A stretch of 64,000 nucleotides of DNA. It comes from Portulaca oleracea (taxonomy: Eukaryota > Streptophyta > Magnoliopsida > Caryophyllales > Portulacaceae). Below, piece after piece: positions 1-12,500 of this stretch. A program made the translations under genes and the position numbers. Location of the stretch: assembly GCA_029582165.1 (NCBI GenBank), contig CM055875.1:28532644-28596643 (forward strand). Direction: 5' to 3'. Below the pieces are notes generated by a model. That model searched no databases, was not told where the DNA came from, and worked only from the letters and a program-made list of their open reading frames with translations. Within the stretch, counting starts at the first letter, position 1, and every line of letters begins with the position of its first letter.

Positions 1-70
1 GAGTTTCTAGAGTGTATGTTGTGTGAATTTATGTGACTGTCTCATGGTTGCATTTTTGGATATCTTGCAG

Positions 71-335
71 GCTTTACCCTACTTATACATTCCATTTTCG
101 GATGTACCACTTCAGTTAAACTTGGAAGGTATGCTTTTGTGTATATATAGTGGCTGCTATTAACTATGTGTTGTGAAATTTAAGGCGTTCTTGCTAGAGT
201 TGTGAAGTGTTATCTACTTTTATTGTCTTTCTTGGCTTGCGTATAAAAAATGTGATCAGAGAGTTATCTTGAATCTTAATTGTCCATCTTAACATGGTTG
301 TTTAATTTACCTTCTTTGCCATTTGGTCCTCCCCA

Positions 336-366
<31 letters not shown>

Positions 367-3300
367 TGAGGGTGGCCGACGGGATGTGAATCGATTCCTC
401 TCTGTTTATGTCTCGTTTGCATTAACTTCATATTCATATCCTACTAGGACATGCTTCTTAGATTCGGTTTGGATCCAACAAGATATTTGGGAATCTGTTC
501 TATATGTCAGCTAGATAATATATGTTGTCACTTTACACCATATGTTTAGGGAACAGGGAGACTGGTAAGTGGCCATATTTCTAGTTACTGTTATCATTGT
601 GACATTGTATTTTGCTTTTATATGTCCTGGCTGTTGCTGTGAACAGTGATACCTGTGTAACATGCTGTAAACATGTTCTGCGCACTTACTGCAGGGAATG
701 CCTATGAACATACCATATGCCTTGCGGTAGAGAAAGCTTTGAAGGTATGGTCTGACCTTGTCATTGTTTTCAGATATGTTATGATGGTATTGCTCCTTTG
801 AAGAGAATGATGGCTGTAACATCATTTTTCCACTTCCTGCTGATGAATTTATTTAATTCTTCCCATCCATGAAGCTGAAAGGCGGTACTGGTTCAAAAAG
901 GCAACATGTACACGGTTGCAACATGGTCCGTGCAAAAAAGTTCTATGGTTGTCATTCTTCGGAGGAACTATTTGTTAAGATATATCTGTATCCTTTCCCA
1001 GCTTTATTCAGTTTCAAGTTAGGTGATGTGCATCTTTTTATATGCATTGCCGCAGGAGTGACTTAGAAAGCTGTAAATCGGATGATTATACTTTTTCATT
1101 TCTCTTCTGTATACTCCGAGGAGCATCGTGCTTCACAATTTTTGACATTTCCAAGTTCCAACAGATTAATAGCTTTAATTCTCAATGGTTTCTGTACTTT
1201 GTTGAATCTTTAGTCATCTAGCCTTGTGATTTATCCCTTTTCTGGGCATTTACCTCACCTGGGAACACGGTTTGCTAACATGGTCTCTGAATGGTGACTA
1301 ATGGATAAGGTATCCATGAATTTGACATTTAAAAGTCTAGCTGAGTGAGAACTACCCTACCATATGCTATGGAGCTGTGAAGGTTACAAAGATAAGTGAA
1401 TTGCTGAAAACTGTAATGTTGAATCTTGGAATTAAGTTTATACTCGTCTATATGTCATCATCCTTTTGTTTATTTTATAAGACTTTGTCGTCCTTGATGT
1501 TAAATCAAGGTATTATCCACAAGATATCTCTCGGCTTGCCAATCTTCTGCTGGTATGTGGTCTTTTTCATTAACTTCTTGCAGTGTCAATTTTCTTAAAG
1601 GAATCTACATTGACATTTCCTGGATTCTGTTTGATAAAAATCCAACTTCATTTCTCAACATATGGCACATATATGCTCTTGTTGATTTCTATATGCTGAT
1701 GACTATTGTTTGAAAATTCCTTTTGATGAATGTTGAATAGTTGATGCGAGTTTTAAAAAATAAACTTATACTTTCCAGGCCTTCTTGTCCTTAACAGGAC
1801 AGAGGCTTCTCACATTTTCATGTTTTCAAAGTTGCAAATGCACCCGTATAACTATATATCTGTAGCTGTTTGTCTCTGTTATCTGCTTTAACCATAGTAC
1901 TTACTGTTATAATCAAACAAAAGCTGGAGATGGGTCTTTGAGGTTGTAATATTTCTAAAGTTGTAAATGTACCTGGATGAAGATATAGCTGTTGCAGTTG
2001 GTGCTTGCTTGGACGATAGTTGTTCTTCTTACTGTGATAATTAAACCATTTTTCTTTTTTGCAGGGAGGCATGGTCTTTGATAAAAATGTACAGCCGTAC
2101 GAATCTCATATTCCCTTCCTTTTGCAATTTATGGTAATGGAACATGGTGTTATTGTTGTACTATGATTGTGCTATCGTTGGTTATGGGGATGCATTAAAT
2201 CACATACACCCTTGTCAACTTTGCTCGAACTTTCAAATCTCCATTTATGATGTTTGAGGCCTCTTTATATCGTGGTATTGTTACAATATAATAAGTTAAT
2301 TTTGGCCCACCTATTGTGCGCTGGAAGCCTGGAAACTGTTTGTGTGCCTCAAAACTTCTAGTGTGTTCACTTTTGGTTTTGCTGGGCATCTGGCAAGTTT
2401 TTCAAAAACATATTTCTAGGCAGGGCATCGTTGCTCGAGGACGGCTTAATGTGATACTCAGCATTTGAAAGCACTTCTTGAAGCGTTTCCTGTGAAAGCA
2501 CCTCAGCTTATAAAGACAATATGTTATAGCTCAGCCAGAATTGTGGTTATGGGATGTTTTTTATCATTAATTATATTATAATTTGGGTGGCACTCACAAT
2601 GGGGTAACCTCAACACAGATATTAATATAATACTTCACAGCAATGTAATTTTCTTTCTTTTACCTTTCCTTGATTGAGCCCCACCCTCATGTGGTGGTTG
2701 GTAGGGCTCTTTTAAAGAATTTTATCAGCTGGTGGAAAATGAACATTGGGTTTTAGCCAAATTTGCACATCTTTTTGTCTCTTTGTGTTTATGTTGAAGG
2801 CTTGAAGCCTTAATGAGTTTTAAACTTTAGACACTTGCCAAATCCTTATAAATCCTGTAGTAGAGATCTTCTATTACATATCCCTTTATTGTTAATGCTT
2901 CTGGGACTTGTCTTGCACTGAGCCTTTAAATTTTAAATGTTCAGTTTTACATTGCCAATGGTGCCAGAATGCCCATTGGTATTGAAGCTGGGAGATTTTC
3001 CTCCCTCTGCTAGTATGAACTCTGGGAGGCTCAGCTCGTCCCTTGCTGTAGGTTACACTGAGCGGGATCTTGCATACACAGTACACACAACAACACAAGC
3101 CACAATGTTAAAAGGAAGATATATTTTTTTTTGTTGGGGGGGGGGGGGATTACTGACTTACCGAGGTGGGAAGCTTTCCATTCTCTCTCAGATCTTTGTT
3201 GCTTCTCTTGCCTTTTCTCTCTTTTTCATTCCATGTTTGTTCATTTTCATTCAAGGTTGAAACTGTCAAAGATTTTTGTGTGTGTATGTGTGTGTGTGTG

Positions 3301-3564
3301 GGGGGGGGGGGGGTTAAATAAAGGAATGAATAATTTACATTCTGTCAAAAAGGTGTTCTGTTCAATATTTTTCTTATCTCTCTTTCTGTTCCAAGTTTGT
3401 TCATTATATGGTTGCAATCATGTTAGGTTGATTATGACTTGTATGGCATGGGCCATATGCATCTTGTGAAGATGAAATTTCGGCATCCTGTGCCAGATAA
3501 TCTTTTCTCATCTGCTGATCACACCAACGTAGAAGCTGTTACTCAACAGTCTTCTGATTCCCAG
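71..3564 (+). CDS. REV3: REV3 exons 1-6: N-terminal domain
   Basis: These six short exons give residues 1-157 of the visible protein. Recognisable segments are [17 protein letters not shown] (exon 1), the [15 protein letters not shown] helix (exon 2), [24 protein letters not shown] across exons 3-4 (split here as [10 protein letters not shown] and [10 protein letters not shown]), [14 protein letters not shown] (exon 5) and [13 protein letters not shown] (exon 6). They match the N-terminal domain shared by eukaryotic B-family polymerases. Exons 3 and 4 meet inside a leucine codon (ct|g). Intron 5 (2134-3426) is the longest here and contains two poly-G tracts. Confidence 0.9.
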
Positions 3565-6500
3565 GTTACATGAATTATCGAGCATTATCTTCTTCTTTTT
3601 TTATTTATTTATTTATAACAACGATCAGTATGCAAAACAACTAAATAATGATGCTTTAGGCAGACACAAGTTCGGGGTCATGCTCGTCATCACAAGTTTG
3701 GAACGCTTCAACTATTCCAGATGATTGGATGTGGTTTTCTTCTTTTGAGCCCAGTGCTACATCAATTAATGTGACTGACATCTTAAAGCGTCAAAGTACT
3801 TGTGAGCTTGAGGGGGATACCACTGTAGACGGTATGCTTGTTCTGTCTTCTGTTTTTTTTTTTTTTAAAAATAAACATTTACGTCATCGAAAATTAGTGC
3901 CTTTTTTTTTGTTCATTGCTTATTACTAAGTGTTGTCTTTCTGCAGATATATTGAATCAGCAATTTAAAATTTATACATCTTTCTCTCAACTTCATTCTG
4001 ATGCTAGAATGGTTCAGTCACTCATACCTATTTGGGAGGTCAGTGTCCACTTCTGCTATGAGCTATCTATTACTGGGAAAAAGGGAAAAGAAATGTGAGC
4101 TTACATCATGTTGCCATGTATTTGTTTTTTTCCCTTGTGCACTATAGGAGGAGTTTGAACGAAGTGGAGCACACGGGACAGAGACTCTAGCTGATCCTGA
4201 AAAGCCACTTCCTGAAAACGTTTTGAGAATCTTGTCAGATGGTGTGGAGTATGAGCACAAGCTATTGGAATTGTATACCAGAGCAGAAAGTGCTTTGGTA
4301 GCTATGTCTGAGGAGGGTGCAAGATGTGCAGTACCCCAATGCTTAGTTGAAGAGGGGGGTTTGGTTGGAATAGGTTCCCAAAACTCCCACGAGCAAGTGA
4401 AGACCTTTGAAGCAGCGAACATGTCAACTTTATCACAAAATTCAGCACATATTGATGCTGCTACATTATCTGGTGAAGTAGGAAAGGAACATTTAGTTGA
4501 CACTCAACATGTTACGGAAGAACTGAATTCAAAGGTACTTAGGTTTATTGCTTTTATCACAGACTGTTAGAATTAGAACTAGAGTCTAGAGGCCCACCAA
4601 ATTGGGAGTTCAAAGTTTTTGCTACGATCATATTCATTAGGTGGTAAAATGGCAAGCATCTTCCCTAATTTTTACCACTCCAGATTATTTCCTTCCTGTG
4701 ATTTTATTGAATTCAAATGTGTTCTCTTTCCTCCACCATCCAGGACATATCTACAGTTTCTTAATGTTCTTTTAACTTTTTTATTTTTATTTTTATTTTT
4801 TTACATTGGCATGTCTTAGGCTGCAGATACAGAGGACGTGGCACTTTTAAAGTGGCTTGCTTCCTCTCAGGCTGCGGAAGAAATAAACTCAGATGACGAG
4901 CTCCAACGGGACACCATTTTGAATCCCTTGCTGCCGGCTGCAAGAATTGATGAAGTGTTGGAGAAGGCTAGTACAGACTATGAGATTGAATCTCAGCAAG
5001 AGTGTCAGGATATACTTGATTCAGTGGAAGATGAGTTAATATCTGATGATAAAAACCTAAAGGCACCTTCGATTGTCCATGACAAGCTGCCTCATGTTTT
5101 ATCAGCCAAAATAATACCCCAGCTGGATGGTGCTGGAGATCATCGACCGCTGTCTTCAACACCAGATTCAGCCAATGTTGTGATGGCATCAGAGTCAGTG
5201 CTTTCCAAGTGTGATACTTTACCACCTTGTAGCTCAAACGTTGATAAGAAGCGCAAAAGGAAAAAATCACAGTGGGGCTCTTTACCATTTTCTACCGTCA
5301 AAAAAATAAATGAAGAGATTCACTCTGGCAGCTCCTGCGTGAATACGAGTGATAAATGTAGTGATCAGGAAAAAAATGATGGATTGGTCCATTCTTTTAC
5401 TGGGTGCGAGTTGAACAATGACTTTGATCCTTCATCTAGGAGTGTAGATATTGGTGGGTGCAGTTCTGCTGACTCAAGAACACTTCTTGGTTGCTCTGTA
5501 CGGGACTTAATGAGGAAAAAGCGTTGCTGTCGGGTTGAATCATCTGAAAAAAGGAGAAGTGGAGGATTCAAAGAAGATTATAAAAAGGAACAGAGTATTA
5601 TTCTCCCTAGAAAGTTGGAGTTCCATATGAAGGGATCAGAAGTGAAAAATGTGCTGCCATTTGAGGCTTCTGCCTCTAGTTTTGTTCAGACGAATGAAGA
5701 AACCGAGTATGTACAGTCCCCCTCTTCTCTTCCATCTGGCAGAGCTGGGAAGCAAGATTTTACAAACTTGCATGCGGCTTACAAAGATAAAGAACTTGAC
5801 TTTGGTGTATTTCCCTCAAGAAATTTGGCATTGGCAGATGGTAGGACATGCTTAAATGTAAATGATGACAATGATGATTCCGTAGATAGAAAATTGCAAC
5901 AAAGTGTAGCTTCTTGTTCAAATTGTGTATCTGAAAAAGAAAAAATATGCCCTGAAGATGTTAATCCTGGTAAATTTGTAAGGGCTGGCACTGTGGAACC
6001 ATACCCACCTTCATCCCCAGAACCGAAATCTGGATTTGATGAAATTGTAGATAAAGAGCCTTCCAGACACGTGAGCATGAGTTTCCACAATAAAGCTCCC
6101 ACAGTTAACTGGAAGAAAGGGACATCTGAAAGTTTGATATTGTCACCTCTTGACTACAAACGCTCTTCTCTTGAGGATGATGAGCAGAGTGAAGAAGAAA
6201 TAACAGGTTGGTTAATGTTTGTCTTATATGTAACATTTTTATCACTGCTGTAAGCCACAAGCGCCTGGTGCATCTGTTTCTTTGCCTGACGGCTGGAATT
6301 GCTGCAGAGTAACTGGGGCTACTATAAGCGTTCCAATGCTTTCAAGTTTGAGTAGCTTTCACTCCCTCTGTTTCAAATTATTTGTCACTATGAACTATGT
6401 GCTATTGAATATGGAAAGTTTTAACTATTAATTATCAACATATATATTAATTTAGGATAATTGGATTCTAATAATCCCTACTTTCACCAATTGGACAATG

Positions 6501-9500
6501 GTGGACCGTACTTTCACTTTGTATTCAGGTGGTCCAAAAAAAAATAAAATTGGATTGTATTGGTACCAAATCCACATCCACATTCTTCTTATTTTTTTTC
6601 ATTCCTATACTATATTGTTTTTGTTTTTTTCGTTCCTGCCCCTAGAAAGTTAATGAATTGTAGTTTTTAAAACATTTTTTTAAATTATTTTTTTGAGACT
6701 CTGAATAATTATTATGATTTTTTAAAAATAATAAAAGTGAAAAAATCGTAAAAAATAGTAAAAAAATGAAAAAAATTGGGAGAAACGCTGTAAATTCATG
6801 AAAAATCATTGTAAAGTGTTATACTAAGTTTTGAATCAAATGCAACACAAAATCTATGATTCCCTTGAAAATATCCCACTACAATCCAATTTTTTTTTTT
6901 TTTTTTTTGGACCACCAGAATACAAAGTGAAAGTACGGTCCACCATTGTCCAATTCGTGAAAGTAGGGATTATTAGAATCCAATTTCCCTATTAATTTAT
7001 GATATTAAAGTACTATCACTAGATTCATAGTGAAAAGTAATTTTCATGTACTATAATCTTATAATTTTTGTGAATACATGTCACTAGGAACTGATGGTCA
7101 AGTTGTCGTATTGGAGACTGTAAAAACCAAAACGTTAGAAGTGAGTATTATTTTGAAATGGAGGGAGTATTATGTTTGAATTCTATGTTTCTCAATCTGT
7201 TCAAAAAGTTTCAGAATTTATACTTAAGGTGAATATGATACTTCAATCCTAAAAAAAAGAAGCCTTATGTACGACTTCATTCTCTTAATGAAAGAAATGC
7301 ATGTGCACCAACATGTTTGCTCTTTGCAAATGATTATAATGCTGGGGAAAAAGGAACAGCAATTTATAGTCCTTATCACACACTACCATCAGCACACCTC
7401 TGCAAAAAGGGAAACTCTAATGTGTGATTCCTTTAGTATTTTATATTATTATCTTCTTAAGCATTTGAGATTTATTCTAATTTATCTTAATTATATATAC
7501 CATAAGACACTGTAAGCCTGTGTATTTTGATTTTTTCCAGAATATGAGTGCTATCGCAGTACCTCTTCTAGGTCATGTGAAAATGACCGCCCTGGTTGTC
7601 TGGGTAAAACTTTGTACCTTAATTTTGTCAGAACCTGTTTTGAGTGTAGACGTGTAGTTTCAGTTTGGTGTAGCGGTTGTAGGTTGGATATTGATATTAA
7701 TATTAATGCATGATGGTTTGCTTAACAATGCTGGCTTTTCTCTTTTAGACAAAAGTAAAGGCTTGGATAACGTTCTCCCATTCTTTACGGAGTCAAATGA
7801 AGAAGTCCCCAAGAAATCATATAGTTGTGATGAGTTCTATCCGGAATCTAGCACTGGCATCCCAACTCATTATCAGAAAGATGGTTCCTTTGCCTATTTG
7901 TTGAGGCCAGCAACTTCACCTCCATCGGCAGATTCTGTTCTTAAATGGGTAGCACTTAAAGACAGAGGTAACCTGATAAATAAAAATTCTATCTGCTAGA
8001 TTTTATTTTTTTTAAAATTTTTTTTGGATACAATTAAATTATGGTTTAGTAAGATCTGCCCATGGTTTTTAAGATGATTTGCAATATGCTGGATCAGGAT
8101 GAAAGTCTTCATCACACCTAGTCACCTATTTCCTTTCCTAACTCGTGCATGCCAAAATATATGGCAGTGACAGCGGCCAATGTAGGGTTTAGCTAAGATA
8201 TTTGAAAAGGTTGTTTGATGAGTGGTATGGGGATTATGAAAGAAACCAGTAAAATGCTAGGATGCTTAGGAATTCCCTATCAGAATCCAGTGGGTCCATC
8301 TGGCTATCTGGGGTTCGTTCAAGACCCACTCACAGGCAGCCATGACCATGAGGTCACATTGGCTAAAGGAAAGGCGTAATTCATTTGAAAATTACCAAAG
8401 TCATTTGTTTGAGTTTAAGCAGGTCATAACAATGGAAATGAAGATAATGCTAAAACCTATATTACAACTTAATATTTTTTGCTTGGATGTAATGTAATGG
8501 GTATGTAATGCAATCAACTATGTAATGTAATCAACTATGCAATGTAATGGAGAAGTGATTGCATTGCTATGTTTGGTGACTTAAAATAGGTAATGTAATC
8601 AACTATGTAATATAATCAACTATGCAATGTAATGGAGAAGTGATTGCATCGCTATGATTGGTGACTTAAAATAGATAATGTAATCACAAACGTAATAAAA
8701 TGGTCATATTTATTTTTGCTAGTGTTGGTTTGTGTATGTGAGTGTGAATATTGTGTGTGTGAGAGGAGTGTGTTTAGGAGAGTGAGAGTGAGAGTGAAAC
8801 GGGTGTGATTGAATAATGAGATATTATATCAATATATGTGCGGGATTTCTAACTTTATAAGGCTATTTCAGCTTATGTTTCCCAGGCGCCCTTAGCTGGA
8901 TTCTCTCTTGGATGTCCTTTGGAGCCCAATGATAATACACTAGATGAAGAAATCAACCAAACTGTAAACATAGGAGGTACATCAGGGTATGAGCTACCAA
9001 GAGGTCAAGAGGAAATTACCGGCGCCACTATGAAAGCAAAGGAAGATACCAAGGTTTCACAAGACATCTCTCAAATATCAGGGCCTAGCAGGCCACCAAA
9101 GCTTACTCCTCTCAGTCAAACTGGGTTCAGAGATCCAGCCAGTGTTGGTGCTGGACAACAGCTGACACTGTTAAGTGTAGAGGTGATAGTGACTATATTG
9201 TGTGGTTCATATGTTCTTAATTGCCTCTCTAAACAGACCTCTACTTCTTTCTCCTTTGAATACTAGACATTCAACAAATTTTATTCTTAAAAGAATATGG
9301 GAAAAGAATGGCTTGTCAATCTTAAATTGAAAGATGACCGGATTGCTAGAGCTTTATCATTAGCCAACAAATGATTCTCCAAACTTCGAGGAGTTTGTCC
9401 AAAAGGAAGTGTGCAGTATATGAACTGTGAACTTTGCATACATTTCTAGTGCTTACTTGTTGCGCTGCATCATCAAGCTGTCATCATGGCTAATAAATAC

Positions 9501-12500
9501 TTTGACTGCTGTTGCCTTCTATTGTCACTCTAGCATGTGAATACTGTTCTAATATGCACTTGCATTGGTGTTATTACTTTTTACAAGATGGATTCTCATA
9601 ATGGGTTTTAATTCGCAGGTTCAACCAGAATCTAGAGGTGATCTTCGACCTGATCCTCAGTATGATGCCATAAACATCATTATTTTGGCAATTCAGAGTG
9701 ATAATATCCCCTTTGTTGACATCCATGTTCTTCTGCGTGGTGCAATTGAGACATGTGGAAGGTACGAGCACTGGAGTTTCAAGATCTTCTATTTGCCTTA
9801 TGCTCTCTCTTGACTGAGCGATATTGTCTGCCTAATATGATGTTATAATCCCAAATCTCTTTTGCTCCCACTTTAGCAATTCCCGTGTATAGCTTAGCTC
9901 TTAACTATTGGCCTTGGGCATGGGCGGATTTGTATATTAGACAGGGGTGTCCGTGGACACATCAAGTCCAGAAAAAAAAGTTAAAATAGTCTATTATAAA
10001 TCGGGAAGATATTGTGTACTTATATTGAGGGGACACCCTAAGAAAATGCCCAAAATAATAATAAGGTTATTCAATTTAATACAACAGCTCAACTATCCAC
10101 AAAAAAAGTTAAAGAATCTACTATACATTAGGAGTTATCTATTTCAAATGTATGTAATGGTAGCTATTGGTAAGTGGACATCCGTAATTTTAATGTTTGG
10201 ATCTGCCACTGGCCTTGGGACAATGAATCTGTGATTGCTGAGGGTCATAGTCATAATGAAACCCAGAATTTGATTGCTAGCTGCTAGCGCCTTCCTCAAT
10301 AATTTACAAAAGCTGAAATTTGTTGTAAATTTCCAGTAGACATACAGCCAGTAGGCTCCACACAGAACCAGAAGACAAAAGAGGGAGAAGGGGGGGGGGG
10401 GGGTTTCCCATGACTCCATATCAAGAAAGCAAATAAAGATTTGAGGTTTTCTTCAAACTCCAGTGGTTTTTCACTCAGCAATTCATCATATGTAAACTGA
10501 ACAGACATGCTAACAAGATCTTGTCTTATGTAATTTGTTTGGTAATGTGCACATAGTTGTAAAGGTGTGCAACTTCACAAGAGATGACCCTCCTTTTTTA
10601 GTTGCTTGTTTATTATACTTATGTTGGATTCTGAAGGAGAGTTTTTTTTAATATGTCCTTACTTCAGAAACGTTTATGGGGTACATGGTGGCAAGTTGCT
10701 TGTTTATCCTGAAGAAAGGGACTTGCTAGACCAATTTATGAAGATGATACGGTCTGTTGATCCAGATATTTTAATAGGATGGGATGTTCAAGGCAGCTCC
10801 CTTGGATATTTGGCGGAACGGGCTGCTCATCTAGGTGTTAGCTTACTAAATAGGATATCAAGGATACCATCAGAGCCGAAGACAGTCAAGAGAGAAGCAG
10901 ATCCTGCCGAGAAAGGAAGTAAAGTTGCTGTTTCATCTGATTCCTTGATTTCTGATAATGTTATACATGATAATATGATAATTGAGGATGAATGGGGACG
11001 AACCCATGCAAGTGGCGTTCATGTTGGTGGGAGAGTTGTTCTCAATGTTTGGAGACTCATGCGTGGTGAAGTTAAATTGAACATGTACACTCTTGAAGCC
11101 GTTGCTGAAGCTGTTTTGAGGAGAAAAATTCCATCCTTGCCATTGAAAATATTGAATAATTGGTTTTCAAGTGGTCCAGGGAGAGCAAGGTTTCGATGCA
11201 TCGACTATATGGTAGAGAGAGCAAAATTGAACTTAGAGATTTTGGATCAGCTAGATATGGTGAGTAGTTCTTTGATTTATTGAACGTTCATTTTGTTGGA
11301 CGCCATCATTGTTGACCTTATTTATACATCTTTTACAAACTGTTATTTGGTCTATTTTCTGAATAATGGTTTTTACTGCACTTTTGATGGAGGCATTGTC
11401 CTCTGAAGGAAATATGAACAATCAATTCATATGTTGGATGGACCGTGTTGTCCACTTCCATTTATGGAAGAAAATTAGTTTCTGACCAGCTGTCTTTGTG
11501 CTGAATAGTGCAAGACATTAACATCCCCATTTTCTTCACCCAGTTTGAGATTTATTTTTGCTTTGGAAGGTAAGTCAGACATCATTTGGTCATATTTCCA
11601 TACTAGCTTTTTGCTCTGTTTTGTTACTTTTGTAATTTATGTCTCGTGGATTTGATACTGTATTGAAACTATGCTTGTAAGGTTAGGTTAGCCAAGAAAT
11701 AGAACTGTAGTATAGTATGCTTCGCCTCTTCATCATTTCAAGCTATACTTTTTGCGGATGTTGTATGGTTGAAGTGTGCTGCTTAAGAGCGATAGATATT
11801 CAAAATTTTGGATTTTTGTGATAACATTAATGATGCACCAGAGGGCATAGTGTCTTTGTATCTGCCCTTTCTGTAAATGTCAAAAATCCCGTTGGTGTCC
11901 TTTTAATATGTGTTTTGATTTTATACAAGGGAAAAAGAAAAAAACTGTAGTGCATTTTAGTTAGTCCGGCGTAGCTTTATTGTCTGAGGAAAATGTAATT
12001 GGTGAATAGATATTGGAGACTGCCTATGCCTTCCCCTTACCATTCCAGGTGCCATTCACTACAAGGGAGAAACTATGTTTCTGATCATGCTAGATGATTA
12101 CGACAGATATGTAATATATTGTTGTTCTCTTGACCTTGACCTTTGTTTTTGCTTTTTTAGGTGAATCGTACCTCAGAACTTGCTCGTATCTTTGGAATAG
12201 ATTTTTTCTCTGTTCTCTCTCGCGGATCTCAGTATCGTGTTGAATCTATGCTTATAAGATTAGCACATACACAGAACTATGTCCTCATTTCTCCAGGCTC
12301 CCAGCAGGTTTGGCTTCTTTTCTACTATTTTGTGAGCGTACCACATAGTTGAAAGCGTAATGGTGAACTTTTTTCTGATCATGCTTTAATCTTGTGAAAC
12401 ATACATCAGATTGTATGAGGCTCATTTAAACTCAAGCATGAGAAAAGTGATAATGAAGAATTATTCTCTATACTCCATTAGCAAATATCGTATCTTGCCA

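Noticed and set aside
323..514. 63-codon frame over the TG repeat
   Set aside because: It is intronic microsatellite translation (VCVCVCV).
4063..4503. 146-codon minus-strand open frame
   Set aside because: It is the shadow of REV3 exon 9, whose phases fit the gene on the plus strand.
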